This document shows, piece by piece, positions 52,698 to 62,426 of a DNA stretch of 64,000 nt. Origin of the DNA: Parvularcula sp. IMCC14364 (GTDB taxonomy: Bacteria; Pseudomonadota; Alphaproteobacteria; Caulobacterales; Parvularculaceae); the NCBI RefSeq assembly GCF_030758415.1, contig NZ_CP132334.1:496001-560000 (forward strand), written 5' to 3'. Made by a program: the position numbers and the translations under genes. Within the stretch, counting starts at the first letter, position 1. Every line of letters begins with the position of its first letter. The notes under the pieces are model-generated. The model saw nothing but the letters and a program-made list of their open reading frames with translations. It was not told the origin of the DNA and did no database searches.

Positions 52698-53651
52698 ATG
52701 ACAGACAAGACATTGGAGATACAGGAGTGGCACGGCGCGGCGTTTCCGGCCATTTTTGGAGATACGCAGAGCGGCCAATCACTCGCCGAAACCATGGCGG
52801 CACACAAGGCAGCCGTCACCGAGCAGGTTGAGCAGGTCGGGGCGGTCTTGTTCCGGGGCTATGATGTTCAGTCTGTCGAGGATTTCGATAAGGCCGTGAC
52901 GGCTTTTGAAGCGCCAAACTTTCCGTATAAGGAATCTCTCTCCAACGCAGTGCGTGTGAACCTGACCGAGCGCGTCTTCACGGCGAACGAAGCACCGCCG
53001 CATATTTCGATTTTTCTCCATCACGAAATGGCGCAGACGCCGATTTATCCGTCCAAGCTGTTTTTTTATTGCGAGATTGCTGCAGAAGATGGCGGCGCAA
53101 CGCCATTGTGCCGGTCGGACATTCTTCTGGAGCAACTTGCAGAAAAGGCGCCAGACTTTGTTCAGGCGCTGGAGGCGCGGGGCGTAAAATATAAAACCGT
53201 CATGCCGCCGAATGATGACGCGCAATCCGGCCTTGGTCGTAGCTGGCGCAGCACACTCACCGCCGAGACGAGAGACCAGGCGCAGGCGCGCTTGCGCCAG
53301 CTTGGCTATAGCTGGGAGTGGCAGGAGGACGATGTGCTGGTTGTCACAACCCCGCGCCTTGATGCAGTGAAAACACTCGCAGACGGCCGCAGGGTTTTCT
53401 TCAATCAGTTGATTGCAGCCTTCCGGGGCTGGAAAGATGAGCGCAATGACCCGTCAAAATCCATCACCTTCGGGGATAGCAGTCGCATTGACCCGGATGA
53501 TATGGCTATCGCCATTCAGTTATCGGATGAATTATCTTTCGACATGAACTGGCAAAAAGGTGATGTGGTGCTGGTGGACAATTTCATCGTCATGCATGGC
53601 CGTCGCCCGTTTGAGGGCAAACGCCGGGTGCTTGCCTCTCTGGTGGCCTGA
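52698..53651 (+). CDS. TauD/TfdA-family Fe(II)/2-oxoglutarate dioxygenase
   Basis: 317 residues from ATG 52698, with GGGAGAG upstream. Iron ligands are His and Glu in FLHHEMAQTP and a late His in NFIVMHGRRPFEGKRRVL, whose Arg residues bind 2-oxoglutarate. The Glu in place of Asp (HxE) is seen in part of the family. GAVLFRGYDV and the later HEMAQ resemble SyrP-like or gibberellin-type hydroxylases more than TauD itself. Last gene of the operon; substrate unknown. Confidence 0.88.
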   Translation: MTDKTLEIQEWHGAAFPAIFGDTQSGQSLAETMAAHKAAVTEQVEQVGAVLFRGYDVQSVEDFDKAVTAFEAPNFPYKESLSNAVRVNLTERVFTANEAPPHISIFLHHEMAQTPIYPSKLFFYCEIAAEDGGATPLCRSDILLEQLAEKAPDFVQALEARGVKYKTVMPPNDDAQSGLGRSWRSTLTAETRDQAQARLRQLGYSWEWQEDDVLVVTTPRLDAVKTLADGRRVFFNQLIAAFRGWKDERNDPSKSITFGDSSRIDPDDMAIAIQLSDELSFDMNWQKGDVVLVDNFIVMHGRRPFEGKRRVLASLVA

Positions 53652-53846
53652 TCCGCAGGCACATTAAAAATAACGGGTTGGGACCACATGCTGCGCGCCC
53701 GGTTCATTTGGTCGCGAACTGGAACTGGATGGGATAACATCACCAACTGTCCCAAAACATTTACGTTTGAGCCTCTTTCTTTCATCTCATATCATGCGTA
53801 TTTTGAATGAGGAGAGTTACGTCCCGGATACGGGGATAAGGGGTGA

Positions 53847-54740
53847 GTGCAAGTGTCCTTTAAGTCTGGATCAAGAGAGCGTGAGCCAGCAGACGCTTTT
53901 GCGCAGCTGAAGTCAGACCTTTCCGGTGTGTCCGGCTACACGGGACAGTCCTTCACGTCCGAATTAGGCCCCTATGAACAGACCAGTGAACAGTTCACCC
54001 CGAAACTGAAGCCGCCCCCGAAACCGCAAAAGCCTGACAGTCCGCTCATGAAAGTGTGGAAGGCTTTCGAGCGTTTTTGCCGGACAGTCATTGCGTCTTT
54101 TTACACCACACTGCTGATCCTGCTGATCAGCACCATTGGGGTTGTCGTGGCGATGTTCCTGACCGGCGAGAACATGCAGCAGGTTTTCGCCGCTTTGCCA
54201 GGCATCGTCCTGAGGGCCGGGCTTATTGTATTTTATCTGTTACTGCTGTTCAGCGTCACGGGTCTGACCCGGAGATTGCGCAACCTCATTCTAGGCGACC
54301 CGGCCAAAGCCAATAAAGCGGAAGGATTTGTCCCCGCTGTCAACCAGCTTTATTTCGGCCAACTGGAGGTGATGTACACGTTCAATGACGAAGAGGACTG
54401 CCTGCATATCCTCAATGAGCGCTCATTCGTGCTCAGTCGGATTGATTTTTCCTTTGTCAAGGCGATTGAGGTTCTGGACTCTCCGCCCGCGCGCAAGGCC
54501 GCACAACCCGGAAAATACTGGTATGGTCATTTCAATACGCCGCCATTGCGCATCATCCTGAAAGACCCGCACAATAGCTTCCTTCTGATTTCCGGGGCTC
54601 AATTCGAGCGCGTACGCAAGGATGGCAAAGACAAGCCGCCTGCGACAGACGCGGCCATGGGCAGTGAATGTCTCGAGCGCGTCCATAAATTCGCAGAAAA
54701 GCTGGCTGCGCGGTGCGGTCTTTCAGTTCGCCACCCGTAA
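53847..54740 (+). CDS. Membrane protein of unknown function, 297 aa
   Basis: Start GTG 53847 after AAGGGG; GTG 53853 is an alternative. Residues 1-65 are polar and Pro/Lys-rich (KLKPPPKPQKPD), so probably disordered and cytosolic. Two membrane helices follow (FYTTLLILLISTIGVVVAM and AGLIVFYLLLLFSVTGL), then a soluble domain of about 130 residues. The soluble part has no motif I know. It may be transcribed with the MaoC gene, whose start lies 109 bp downstream. Confidence 0.78.
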   Translation: MQVSFKSGSREREPADAFAQLKSDLSGVSGYTGQSFTSELGPYEQTSEQFTPKLKPPPKPQKPDSPLMKVWKAFERFCRTVIASFYTTLLILLISTIGVVVAMFLTGENMQQVFAALPGIVLRAGLIVFYLLLLFSVTGLTRRLRNLILGDPAKANKAEGFVPAVNQLYFGQLEVMYTFNDEEDCLHILNERSFVLSRIDFSFVKAIEVLDSPPARKAAQPGKYWYGHFNTPPLRIILKDPHNSFLLISGAQFERVRKDGKDKPPATDAAMGSECLERVHKFAEKLAARCGLSVRHP

Positions 54741-54849
54741 GGGCTGCCGTCCACAGCGCCAACTGCTGCCCGTCCTTGCATCCACCCCCTCACGCCGAAT
54801 AATCATGGAGCATAACAGCCGCCGAAGCAGCGGGAGGAGACAGCACAAT

Positions 54850-55308
54850 ATGCAAGCCATCAAGCCAGAAGACCTTAAAGCCAAGATCGGTCAGAGCATC
54901 GGGTCCTCCGACTGGACCGAAATCAGCCAGGAGCGGATCAACCAGTTCGCTGACTGCACGGAAGACCATCAGTTCATCCATGTGGATGAAGAAGCCGCAA
55001 AAATGACCCCGTTTGGCGGCACGGTTGCGCATGGCTTCCTGTCCCTGTCCATGCTGTCAAAACTGGCAATGGGCGTGGCACTGGCGCTGGAAGGCATCAA
55101 GATGGGCGTCAATTACGGCTTTGAAAAAGTCCGCTTCGTCCAGCCTGTGCGTGCCGGCAAGAAAATCCGCGGCCATTTCACATTGATAGATGCCATCGAG
55201 AAAAAACCAGGCCAGTGGATGCTGACCTATGACGTATCGGTTGAGATTGAGGGGGAGGAAAAACCTGCCCTCGTCGCCGAATGGCTGACCATGCAGATGG
55301 TTGGCTGA
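54850..55308 (+). CDS. MaoC-family (R)-specific enoyl-CoA hydratase
   Basis: 152 residues from ATG 54850, with GGGAGGAG upstream. Hot-dog fold with the hydratase dyad D39 and H44 in CTEDHQFIHVD and the following MTPFGGTVAHGFLSLS. It hydrates enoyl-CoA to (R)-3-hydroxyacyl-CoA. Its place before a thiolase and two acyl-CoA dehydrogenases suggests a beta-oxidation pathway; a 3-hydroxyacyl-CoA dehydrogenase is missing from the cluster. Confidence 0.9.
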   Translation: MQAIKPEDLKAKIGQSIGSSDWTEISQERINQFADCTEDHQFIHVDEEAAKMTPFGGTVAHGFLSLSMLSKLAMGVALALEGIKMGVNYGFEKVRFVQPVRAGKKIRGHFTLIDAIEKKPGQWMLTYDVSVEIEGEEKPALVAEWLTMQMVG

Positions 55309-55380
55309 CCTGACCGTAACTGAACTGGCATCATTGATCTGAATTCAAGACCCCTAAAAAGCCTCTCAAGGAGAACCCCC

Positions 55381-56556
55381 ATGCGCGAAGCAGTCATTGT
55401 CTCAACCGCCCGTACCCCCATCGGCAAAGCCTATCGCGGCGCCTTCAACAATACCCCGTCCCCAACACTGGCCGGACATACCATTAAAAGCGCCGTCGAG
55501 CGTGCTGGCATTGACGGGGGCGAAGTGGATGATGTGGTCATCGGTGCCGCCCTGCAACAAGGCGTTCAGGTAACGATTGGGCGCAACGCTGCCTTACGCG
55601 CCGGCCTGCCGGTAACGGTCGCGGGCATGAGTGTGGACCGTCAGTGTGCCTCTGGCATGATGGCGATCGGCATTGCTGCCAAACAGGTGATCGCTGATGG
55701 TCAGCAGATTGTTGTGGGCGGCGGTGTCGAGAGCATCTCCATGGTCCAGACAATGGAAATGCGCGTGGCCGCAGACCCGCAGCTCGTGGAAATGCATCCC
55801 AACGCCTACATCCAGATGATCGACACGGCCGAAATCGTTGCGAAGAAATACAATGTCTCGCGCGACGCGCAGGACGAGTATTCGTTCCAGTCGCAACAAC
55901 GCACCCATGAAGCCCAACAGGCCGGCAAATTTGATGACGAGATCGTGCCGCTGACATCCGTGATGCAGAAAAAGAACAAGGAGACCGGCGAGGTTTCTGA
56001 GACAGAAGTGACCTTGGAAAAAGACGAAGGCAACCGCCCGGAGACTACGCTGGCAGGTCTTCAGGGCTTGCAGCCTGTGCGCGGCGAAGGCCACTGCATC
56101 ACGGCGGGCAATGCCTCACAGCTCTCTGATGGTGCGTCTGCCAGTGTCATCATGGAAGCAAAAGAGGCCGAGAAACGCGGCCTTCAACCCCTTGGCATTT
56201 ATCGTGGCATGGCGGTTGCCGGGCTTGAGCCGGAAGAAATGGGCATTGGCCCTGTCTTCGCGGTGCCAAAACTCCTGAAAGCCAATGGCCTGACCATGGA
56301 TGATATTGGTCTGTGGGAATTGAACGAGGCGTTTGCTGTGCAGGTGCTGTATTGCCGCGACCAGCTGGGCATTCCGAACGAGAAGCTGAACGTGAATGGC
56401 GGCGCCATTTCCGTTGGCCACCCTTACGGCATGTCTGGCGCGCGCATGGTTGGCCACGCGCTTATTGAAGGCAAGCGTCGCGGCGCTAAATATGTTGTCT
56501 GCACCATGTGTGTTGGCGGTGGCATGGGTGCTGCCGGTCTGTTTGAAGTTGCTTGA
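55381..56556 (+). CDS. Acetyl-CoA acyltransferase (thiolase)
   Basis: 391 residues. Catalytic C89 in [14 protein letters not shown]347 in [14 protein letters not shown] and C377 in [13 protein letters not shown]. It cleaves 3-ketoacyl-CoA with CoA in degradation. AAGGAGAA precedes the start. It is followed after eleven bases by an acyl-CoA dehydrogenase and fits a degradative FadA-like thiolase better than a biosynthetic one, by context. Confidence 0.94.
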   Translation: MREAVIVSTARTPIGKAYRGAFNNTPSPTLAGHTIKSAVERAGIDGGEVDDVVIGAALQQGVQVTIGRNAALRAGLPVTVAGMSVDRQCASGMMAIGIAAKQVIADGQQIVVGGGVESISMVQTMEMRVAADPQLVEMHPNAYIQMIDTAEIVAKKYNVSRDAQDEYSFQSQQRTHEAQQAGKFDDEIVPLTSVMQKKNKETGEVSETEVTLEKDEGNRPETTLAGLQGLQPVRGEGHCITAGNASQLSDGASASVIMEAKEAEKRGLQPLGIYRGMAVAGLEPEEMGIGPVFAVPKLLKANGLTMDDIGLWELNEAFAVQVLYCRDQLGIPNEKLNVNGGAISVGHPYGMSGARMVGHALIEGKRRGAKYVVCTMCVGGGMGAAGLFEVA

Positions 56557-56567
56557 GGAGACACCTG

Positions 56568-57740
56568 ATGTCTGACGAACTCGAAAAATTCCGCGAAGAA
56601 ACCCGCAGCTGGCTCGAAGAAAATTGCCCGCCGGAAATGCGCACCCCGATGAGTGTGGACAGGAATGCGTGCTGGGGCGGCAAGAAGTTCACCTTCGAAA
56701 GCGACGCCCAGAAGCTCTGGCTTGATCGCATGGCAGAGCGTGGCTGGACGGTGCCGGAATGGCCAAAGGAATATGGTGGAGGCGGATTGTCCAAAGCCGA
56801 AGCCAAGATTCTGGCCGCCGAGATGAAACGCATCAAGGCGCGCCCGCCACTGATCTCTTTCGGCATCTGGATGCTTGGGCCAGCGCTGCTCAAGTATGGC
56901 ACAGAGGAGCAGAAACAGACGCATATCCCGAAAATCGTCCGGGGTGAGATCCGCTGGGCGCAAGGCTATTCGGAGCCCAATTCCGGCTCTGATCTTGCTT
57001 CCCTGCAAACCAAGTGTGAAGACAAGGGGGATCATTATCTCATCAATGGCCAGAAAGTCTGGACCTCCTATGCCGATGAGGCGGACTGGATATTTGTTCT
57101 GGTACGGACTGATCCTGCTGCGAAGAAGCACGAAGGCATCAGCTTTATTCTGGTGGACATGGATCAGCTTGGTGTCACCACCAAGCCGATCAAGCTGATC
57201 TCCGGCAAGTCGCCCTTCTGCGAGACATTTTTTGATGATGCGAAAGCCGAGAAAGACGCCATCATTGGCGGTCTGAACAAGGGCTGGACGGTCGCCAAAT
57301 ACCTGCTCACCCATGAGCGTGAGATGATCAGTGGCATGGGCTCAGGCTCTATGCGTCCCATGGGCGACATTGCCGCACAGCAGATTGGCCTGGATGAGCA
57401 TGGCCGTCTCGCCGACCCGATATTGCGGACGGACGTTGCCCGGATGGAGATTGACGGTCTTGCCTTTATGGCCACGATGGAACGCTTCAAGGATGAGGCG
57501 AAAGCCGGGCAGGGCACGGGTGCGAATTCTTCCATGCTCAAATATTATGGCACGGAGCTGAATAAAAAGCGCCTTGAACTGATGATGGACAGCGCAGGCA
57601 GTGAGGGCCTTGAATGGGGTGCTGAGGAGGATGTCGCTTCCCAGTGGCTGCGCACCAAGGCTAATTCCATCGAAGGTGGCACGTCAGAAGTGCAACTCAA
57701 CGTCATCTCCAAACGCATTCTCGAATTGCCGGGCGCGTAA
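56568..57740 (+). CDS. Acyl-CoA dehydrogenase, first of a pair
   Basis: 390 residues from ATG 56568, with GAGGAGA upstream. Three-domain FAD enzyme: N-terminal helical domain (TVPEWPKEYGGGGLSKAEA), middle domain (RWAQGYSEPNSGSDLASLQT), and a C-terminal domain with the Glu-containing loop ANSIEGGTSEVQLN, where the catalytic base is expected. It introduces the 2,3 double bond in acyl-CoA. The adjacent second dehydrogenase suggests an alpha2-beta2 heterotetramer, as in sterol side-chain enzymes. Confidence 0.93.
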   Translation: MSDELEKFREETRSWLEENCPPEMRTPMSVDRNACWGGKKFTFESDAQKLWLDRMAERGWTVPEWPKEYGGGGLSKAEAKILAAEMKRIKARPPLISFGIWMLGPALLKYGTEEQKQTHIPKIVRGEIRWAQGYSEPNSGSDLASLQTKCEDKGDHYLINGQKVWTSYADEADWIFVLVRTDPAAKKHEGISFILVDMDQLGVTTKPIKLISGKSPFCETFFDDAKAEKDAIIGGLNKGWTVAKYLLTHEREMISGMGSGSMRPMGDIAAQQIGLDEHGRLADPILRTDVARMEIDGLAFMATMERFKDEAKAGQGTGANSSMLKYYGTELNKKRLELMMDSAGSEGLEWGAEEDVASQWLRTKANSIEGGTSEVQLNVISKRILELPGA

Positions 57741-57766
57741 AAAACAAGAAGAACAGGAACAGGCAC

Positions 57767-58906
57767 ATGGCAATGGTACTGAACGAAGAGCAGGAGATGC
57801 TCAAGGATATGGCGAAAGGCTTTCTGACAGAGAAAGCTCCCGTCAGCCAGTTGCGGGATTTACGCGATAGCGGCAACCCGGATGGATTTGATCGTGGCAC
57901 ATGGGATTCCATGGCTGAAATGGGCTGGGCGGGTGTCGTTGTGCCCGAAGAGCATGATGGCGTTGCCATGGGCTATCAGGCGGCGGGTCTGATAGCTGAG
58001 GAAATGGGCCGTACACTGACGGCATCCCCTTATGTCTCTACAGCAATCATGGGGGCTACGGCACTCAACAAATATGGCTCGTCTGATCAGAAAAATGACT
58101 GGCTGCCGAAACTGGCAGCAGGTGGCGCGCTCATGGCTGTGGCCGTGGACGAAAGCCGCAAACATGCCCCGTCAACTGTTGCCACCAAAGCAGAACGCTC
58201 TGGCAATGGCTTCAAACTGTCCGGCGAAAAGGCATTCGTGGCTGACGGTTCTGTTGCCGATGCCCTGATCGTCTCGGCCCGGACAGAAGGGGCTGAGGGA
58301 GATGAAAATGGTATCACCCTGTTCCTTGTGCCACGCGAGAGCGCCGGGCTGTCCGCTGAAAGCAGGTCCATGGTTGACAGCCGCAATGCAGCAACCATCA
58401 GGCTGGATGGTGTTGAACTGACGGCTGATGCGGTGCTGGGTGAGGTTGATGGGGGTTACCAGCCGCTGGAAGTCATCCTCAATGCAGGCCGCGCAGGTCT
58501 TGCCGCTGAAATGTCCGGTTCTGCCCAGGAATGCCTGACGCGTACCGTCGATTACCTGAAAGAGCGCAAGCAGTTTGGGCGCACAATTGGAGAGTTTCAG
58601 GCGCTGCAACACCGCGCAAGTCACCTCTATTCAGAAATTGAGGTTGGCAAGTCTGTCGTGATGAAAGCCCTGCAGATGATGGATCAGGCACCGGAAATGG
58701 CCGGGCTCATGGTGTCTGCCGCCAAGGCAAAACTTGGTCAGGTGGCACAGCTTTCTGCGCAGGAATCCATCCAGATGCATGGCGGCATCGGCATGACGGA
58801 TGAATTTGATATCGGCTTCTTCATCAAGCGCGTGCGCGTCGCCGAAGCGCTTTACGGAGATGCCAATTTCCATACGGAGCGCTACGCCAGATTACGCGGC
58901 TTCTGA
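57767..58906 (+). CDS. Acyl-CoA dehydrogenase, second of a pair
   Basis: 379 residues with the same three domains: LRDSGNPDGFDRGTWDSMAE and WAGVVVPEEHDG, then the C-terminal RTVDYLKERKQFGRTIGEFQ and QMHGGIGMTDEFDIGFFIKR. QMHGGIG occupies the flavin-binding stretch before the position where the first protein carries its Glu loop, and the end is shorter. It may be the partner subunit of the preceding dehydrogenase. Last gene of the operon begun by MaoC. Confidence 0.93.
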   Translation: MAMVLNEEQEMLKDMAKGFLTEKAPVSQLRDLRDSGNPDGFDRGTWDSMAEMGWAGVVVPEEHDGVAMGYQAAGLIAEEMGRTLTASPYVSTAIMGATALNKYGSSDQKNDWLPKLAAGGALMAVAVDESRKHAPSTVATKAERSGNGFKLSGEKAFVADGSVADALIVSARTEGAEGDENGITLFLVPRESAGLSAESRSMVDSRNAATIRLDGVELTADAVLGEVDGGYQPLEVILNAGRAGLAAEMSGSAQECLTRTVDYLKERKQFGRTIGEFQALQHRASHLYSEIEVGKSVVMKALQMMDQAPEMAGLMVSAAKAKLGQVAQLSAQESIQMHGGIGMTDEFDIGFFIKRVRVAEALYGDANFHTERYARLRGF

Positions 58907-58955
58907 TATTTCCTGACGAAGGCTGATTGCAAATCCCGTTGGGCTTTATCGGGAT

Positions 58956-60891
58956 TCACTGGCAGCCGAATGCCACATCAATGCCTTCAGCCGCCGGGTT
59001 ATCCGGCGTGCATAAGGCCGGCCAGCCATAGGTCTGCCAATACTCAACCAGGCCAATCTGCCGGGCGAAATCCTGAAAGGCGTCACTGGTACGTACAGCT
59101 TCTCCACGCTCGCTCCAAAGTGCGACAAAGAACGCAACGTCAAAGCCGCCTGAATTGGTGCGGAAGGTTTCGAAAGCAAGCTCAGGTTCCTGCAGCATGA
59201 CCAGGAAGTTACCGAAGAACATCCGAGCCGCTCTGTCGGGCTGGTCGGCCAAGCCTGCGATCATTTGAACCGCCTTGGACCGGGCTTCCCCGCCAACAAA
59301 GATACCCTGCAACGCTGTTTCAATTTCTTGTTCAGTCAACAGCTGCGCCACTTGCGTCACCATCGGGCGGGCGTGATCCATAGCTCTTTGCGGATCGCCC
59401 TCAGCTTTGGCGATATCAGCCAGCACCATTTGAGCGGGCTGAAACCCCAGCGCAATTGCCTGATTTGCCACGTTGCGCGCCGCCTCAAGATCACCGCTTA
59501 CATAAAGGTTGGTCGCGTGTGACAGGTGGTTGCGAGTCTGCAGTGGATCAAGTTTCAGGGTGCGGGCAGAATATTGCAAGGCATCCTCAATCTCGCCGAC
59601 GGCTAACAGGCCATAGGCGTACCAGCGCAAGGCCAACTGGCTGTTGCGGTTCAGTGCCAGTGCCTTATCCAGATTGGTCCGCATGGACACGTAATCGCGC
59701 CGCTTGGCTGCCGTGAGGCCGAGCACGACATAGGTGCGCGCATTCTGCTGGCTGAGCGTCAGCGATTTGAGAGCACTAAGCTCTGCAAGGTCCAGTTCAT
59801 TGGTAACTTCGCCGGCGAAAGTCTGTTTCTGCCAGTAGGCCATGCCAAGTTCTGCCCACGCTTCGGCAAATTGAGGATCAAGTTCCACGGCTTTCTCAAG
59901 CAGGTCAATAGACTCGTCTATGGCATCAATCTGTAAAGAGTTCTGAAGGTAGCGCGCCTGCAGATAAGCCTGCGTAGGCAGCCGGGTTCTGCGCTGCCCT
60001 CTTGTCCAGATATTCCTGGTCATCCTCACCCACCAGAAATTCCAGTTCCGACGCAACGGCAAGGGCGATCTGTTCCTGCACCTGAAACACATTCTCCAGC
60101 GTGTGTGTAAAGCTGTCAGACCACAAAGTAATATTGTTTGTCGTATCATTAAGTTGAATGGTGATGCGCACCTGATCACCCTGTTTGCGCACGGCGCCGG
60201 AGACAATATGGCTCACCCCGAGGCGCTGTCCGATTTCCGCTGAAGACACATTCTCGCCCTTGAAGGCAAAAGACGATGTGCGTGCCGTGACATCCAGCCC
60301 GTCGATACGCGACAAGGTGTAGATTATCTCTTCCGAAATACCGTCAGAGAAATATTCCTGATCCTGTGTCGCACTCAGGTCATCCAGAGGCATGACCGCA
60401 ATCGCAATATTCTCCGGGGCTGTGGCGGCCGGGTTAGATGCCCGCAGGGTACTGGCTTCCGACGTCGTAGCCGGGCCAGCCTGTTGTTGCAGTGCCATAT
60501 CTGTCTCAGCGGCCTGAACTGTTTGCGCCGTACTGATACCGCCATTGTTTTCTGGCGTTGCAGGCATTGCCCAGCGAATGGCTAATGTTGTGACGGCCAG
60601 CGCAGCGAGACCATAAAGGGCATAATCCCATTTCCCCAGAGCAAGAGCAGGCTTGTCAGCCTCGTCCATGTGTCTGTGCGTTGTTTTGCGCACCAGAAGC
60701 CAGGTGATAAGCAGGAAAAGCGGAAAGCCGGAAATGACCAGATAGGCAGCGGCCGACAGGCTCCAGTCCGGCAGCTTTAGGGCCGGCCCCATCACTTCCA
60801 TCACTTGCATGATGATCCAGGAAATCATCAGATAACCTGCAATGGCAGTGAAATAGCGGTTCTGTTTTAATTGTTGCCAGATATTCTGCAT
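58956..60891 (-). pseudogene. TolB-like/TPR membrane protein with a frameshift
   Basis: From ATG 60891 the protein has three hydrophobic segments in the first 120 residues, a linker, and a TolB/FlgO-like domain (IAIAVMPLDDLSATQDQEYF through GENVSSAEIGQRLGVSHIVSG). At ALAVASELEFLV onward it reads to NPAAY and then ends falsely at 59926. A second frame carries on as AYLQARYLQNSLQ with TPR repeats (AVELDPQFAEAWAELGMAYW) to 58956. One extra base near 59973 explains it; the whole would be about 640 residues. Related proteins are signalling proteins with cyclase or winged-helix ends; here a membrane end replaces those. Possibly a sequencing error. Confidence 0.82.
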
Positions 60892-60995
60892 GTGCGCGCT
60901 ATAGCCCTTTCAAGCACATGTTACCTTATGGGCCAGCTATATCACGTTGCGCAAGTCTGCCCGGATAATACGAGACAGATCAACACGATCAGACC

Positions 60996-62267
60996 CTAGT
61001 CCTTGTAGATAACGCCTTCTTTCATCACGAAAGAGACGTTTTCCAGCACGGATACATCCTCGAACGGGTTGCCATCCACAGCGATGATATCAGCCGAAGC
61101 GCCTGCCTTGATGCTGCCGACACTATCTTCCTGCCCAAGAGCTTCTGCGGCCACAACTGTGGCGGCCTGAACAGCCTGAACCGGCGTCATGCCGAAACGT
61201 ACCATGCGTGAGAGCTGGTTGGCATTATCTCCATGCGGATAGATGGCGGCATCAGAGCCGAACACGACCTTGACCCCGGCCTGCACAGCCTTGGTAAAGC
61301 TGTTGCGCTGAATCTCCCCAACCTGACGCTCTTTGGCGAGAGATTCTTCGCGCACGCCCAGCTTTTCGCCCTCTGCCAGCGTATATTCCGTATTGTAGAT
61401 ATCCATGGAAAGATATGTGCCCGCACGTTTTGCCATGCGGATGGCTTCGTCATCCATGAAGCTCGCATGTTCAATCGTATCAACCCCGGCGGTGATCGCG
61501 TTCTTGATCCCCACAGCGCCGTGGGCGTGAGAAGCAACCTTGAGGCCTCTGGCATGGGCTTCTTCAACAATCGCGGTCAGTTCTTCCACGGTGCCCTGCG
61601 CTGCGCCCAGTGTGGTGCCTTTGGAAAAGACGCCACCTGTCGAGCAGGTCTTGATCAGGTCGACACCATATTTGATGTTCTCGCGCACCTGTTCGCGCAT
61701 CTCCCATGGGCCGGTTGCAACCGCGAGGCCCTTGGCGTTGAACTCCGGCGGCAGCAAGCTGACATCAGAACAGTGGCCGCCAACAATGCCGACAGGCGGG
61801 CCGGACACGAACAGGCGCGGGCCGGGAATCTCCCCTTCATTGATGGATTCCCGCAAGGCCACAGTCGCGTAGTCGCGACTGCCAACATCGCGCACCGTTG
61901 TGAAACCGGCCATCAGTGTTTTTTGCGCATTCATCACGCCCCAGATCGTGCGCCGCTCTTTCTGGTAACCAAGCCGGTCATAGCCGCGCCCCTTGGTGGC
62001 GGAACTTGTCAGATGCACATGCATGTCAATGAGACCCGGCAGAATGGTGCGCGCGCCCAGGTCAATTTTCTCCGCATCCGCCGGAATTGTCATGGCGGCG
62101 GCGTTGCCAACGCTGGTTACTTTGCCATTATCGATCACGACCACAGGGTTGCTGATAATCCTGCCACTGGCCGGGTCTGCCAGTGACGCGGCGGTCAGAT
62201 AGACCGGCTCGGCAGCAACAGATGTGGCGAACAGGCAAAAGGCGCTGAGGGCAGCAATCAGTCTCAT
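60996..62267 (-). CDS. Exported amidohydrolase (Xaa-Pro dipeptidase-like)
   Basis: ATG 62267 (AGGAC upstream) gives 423 residues with signal peptide MRLIAALSAFCLFATSVAAE, cut probably after VAA. Metal-dependent barrel: LPGLIDMHVHLTSS carries HxH, then SHAHGAVGIKNAI, DTIEHASFMDDEA and VFGSDAAIYPHGDN with the final Asp. This subset includes periplasmic dipeptidases and imidazolonepropionase-like proteins. It is unrelated in detail to the lipoprotein amidohydrolase at 11.7 kb. Confidence 0.9.
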   Translation of the reverse strand: MRLIAALSAFCLFATSVAAEPVYLTAASLADPASGRIISNPVVVIDNGKVTSVGNAAAMTIPADAEKIDLGARTILPGLIDMHVHLTSSATKGRGYDRLGYQKERRTIWGVMNAQKTLMAGFTTVRDVGSRDYATVALRESINEGEIPGPRLFVSGPPVGIVGGHCSDVSLLPPEFNAKGLAVATGPWEMREQVRENIKYGVDLIKTCSTGGVFSKGTTLGAAQGTVEELTAIVEEAHARGLKVASHAHGAVGIKNAITAGVDTIEHASFMDDEAIRMAKRAGTYLSMDIYNTEYTLAEGEKLGVREESLAKERQVGEIQRNSFTKAVQAGVKVVFGSDAAIYPHGDNANQLSRMVRFGMTPVQAVQAATVVAAEALGQEDSVGSIKAGASADIIAVDGNPFEDVSVLENVSFVMKEGVIYKD

Positions 62268-62426
62268 GGCAAAAAGTCCTTTATCTAGAAGCAGATATGC
62301 AACCACGTTCTCTCCGGCTCGGCAATGCTGCAGGGCAGAAATTATGCTTCCGACTCCCTGGCGCATCAGGTATGATTAACAAAAGCTGACATGAGGCATG
62401 GCTGCGTGCCAGAGACAGAGGATTTC

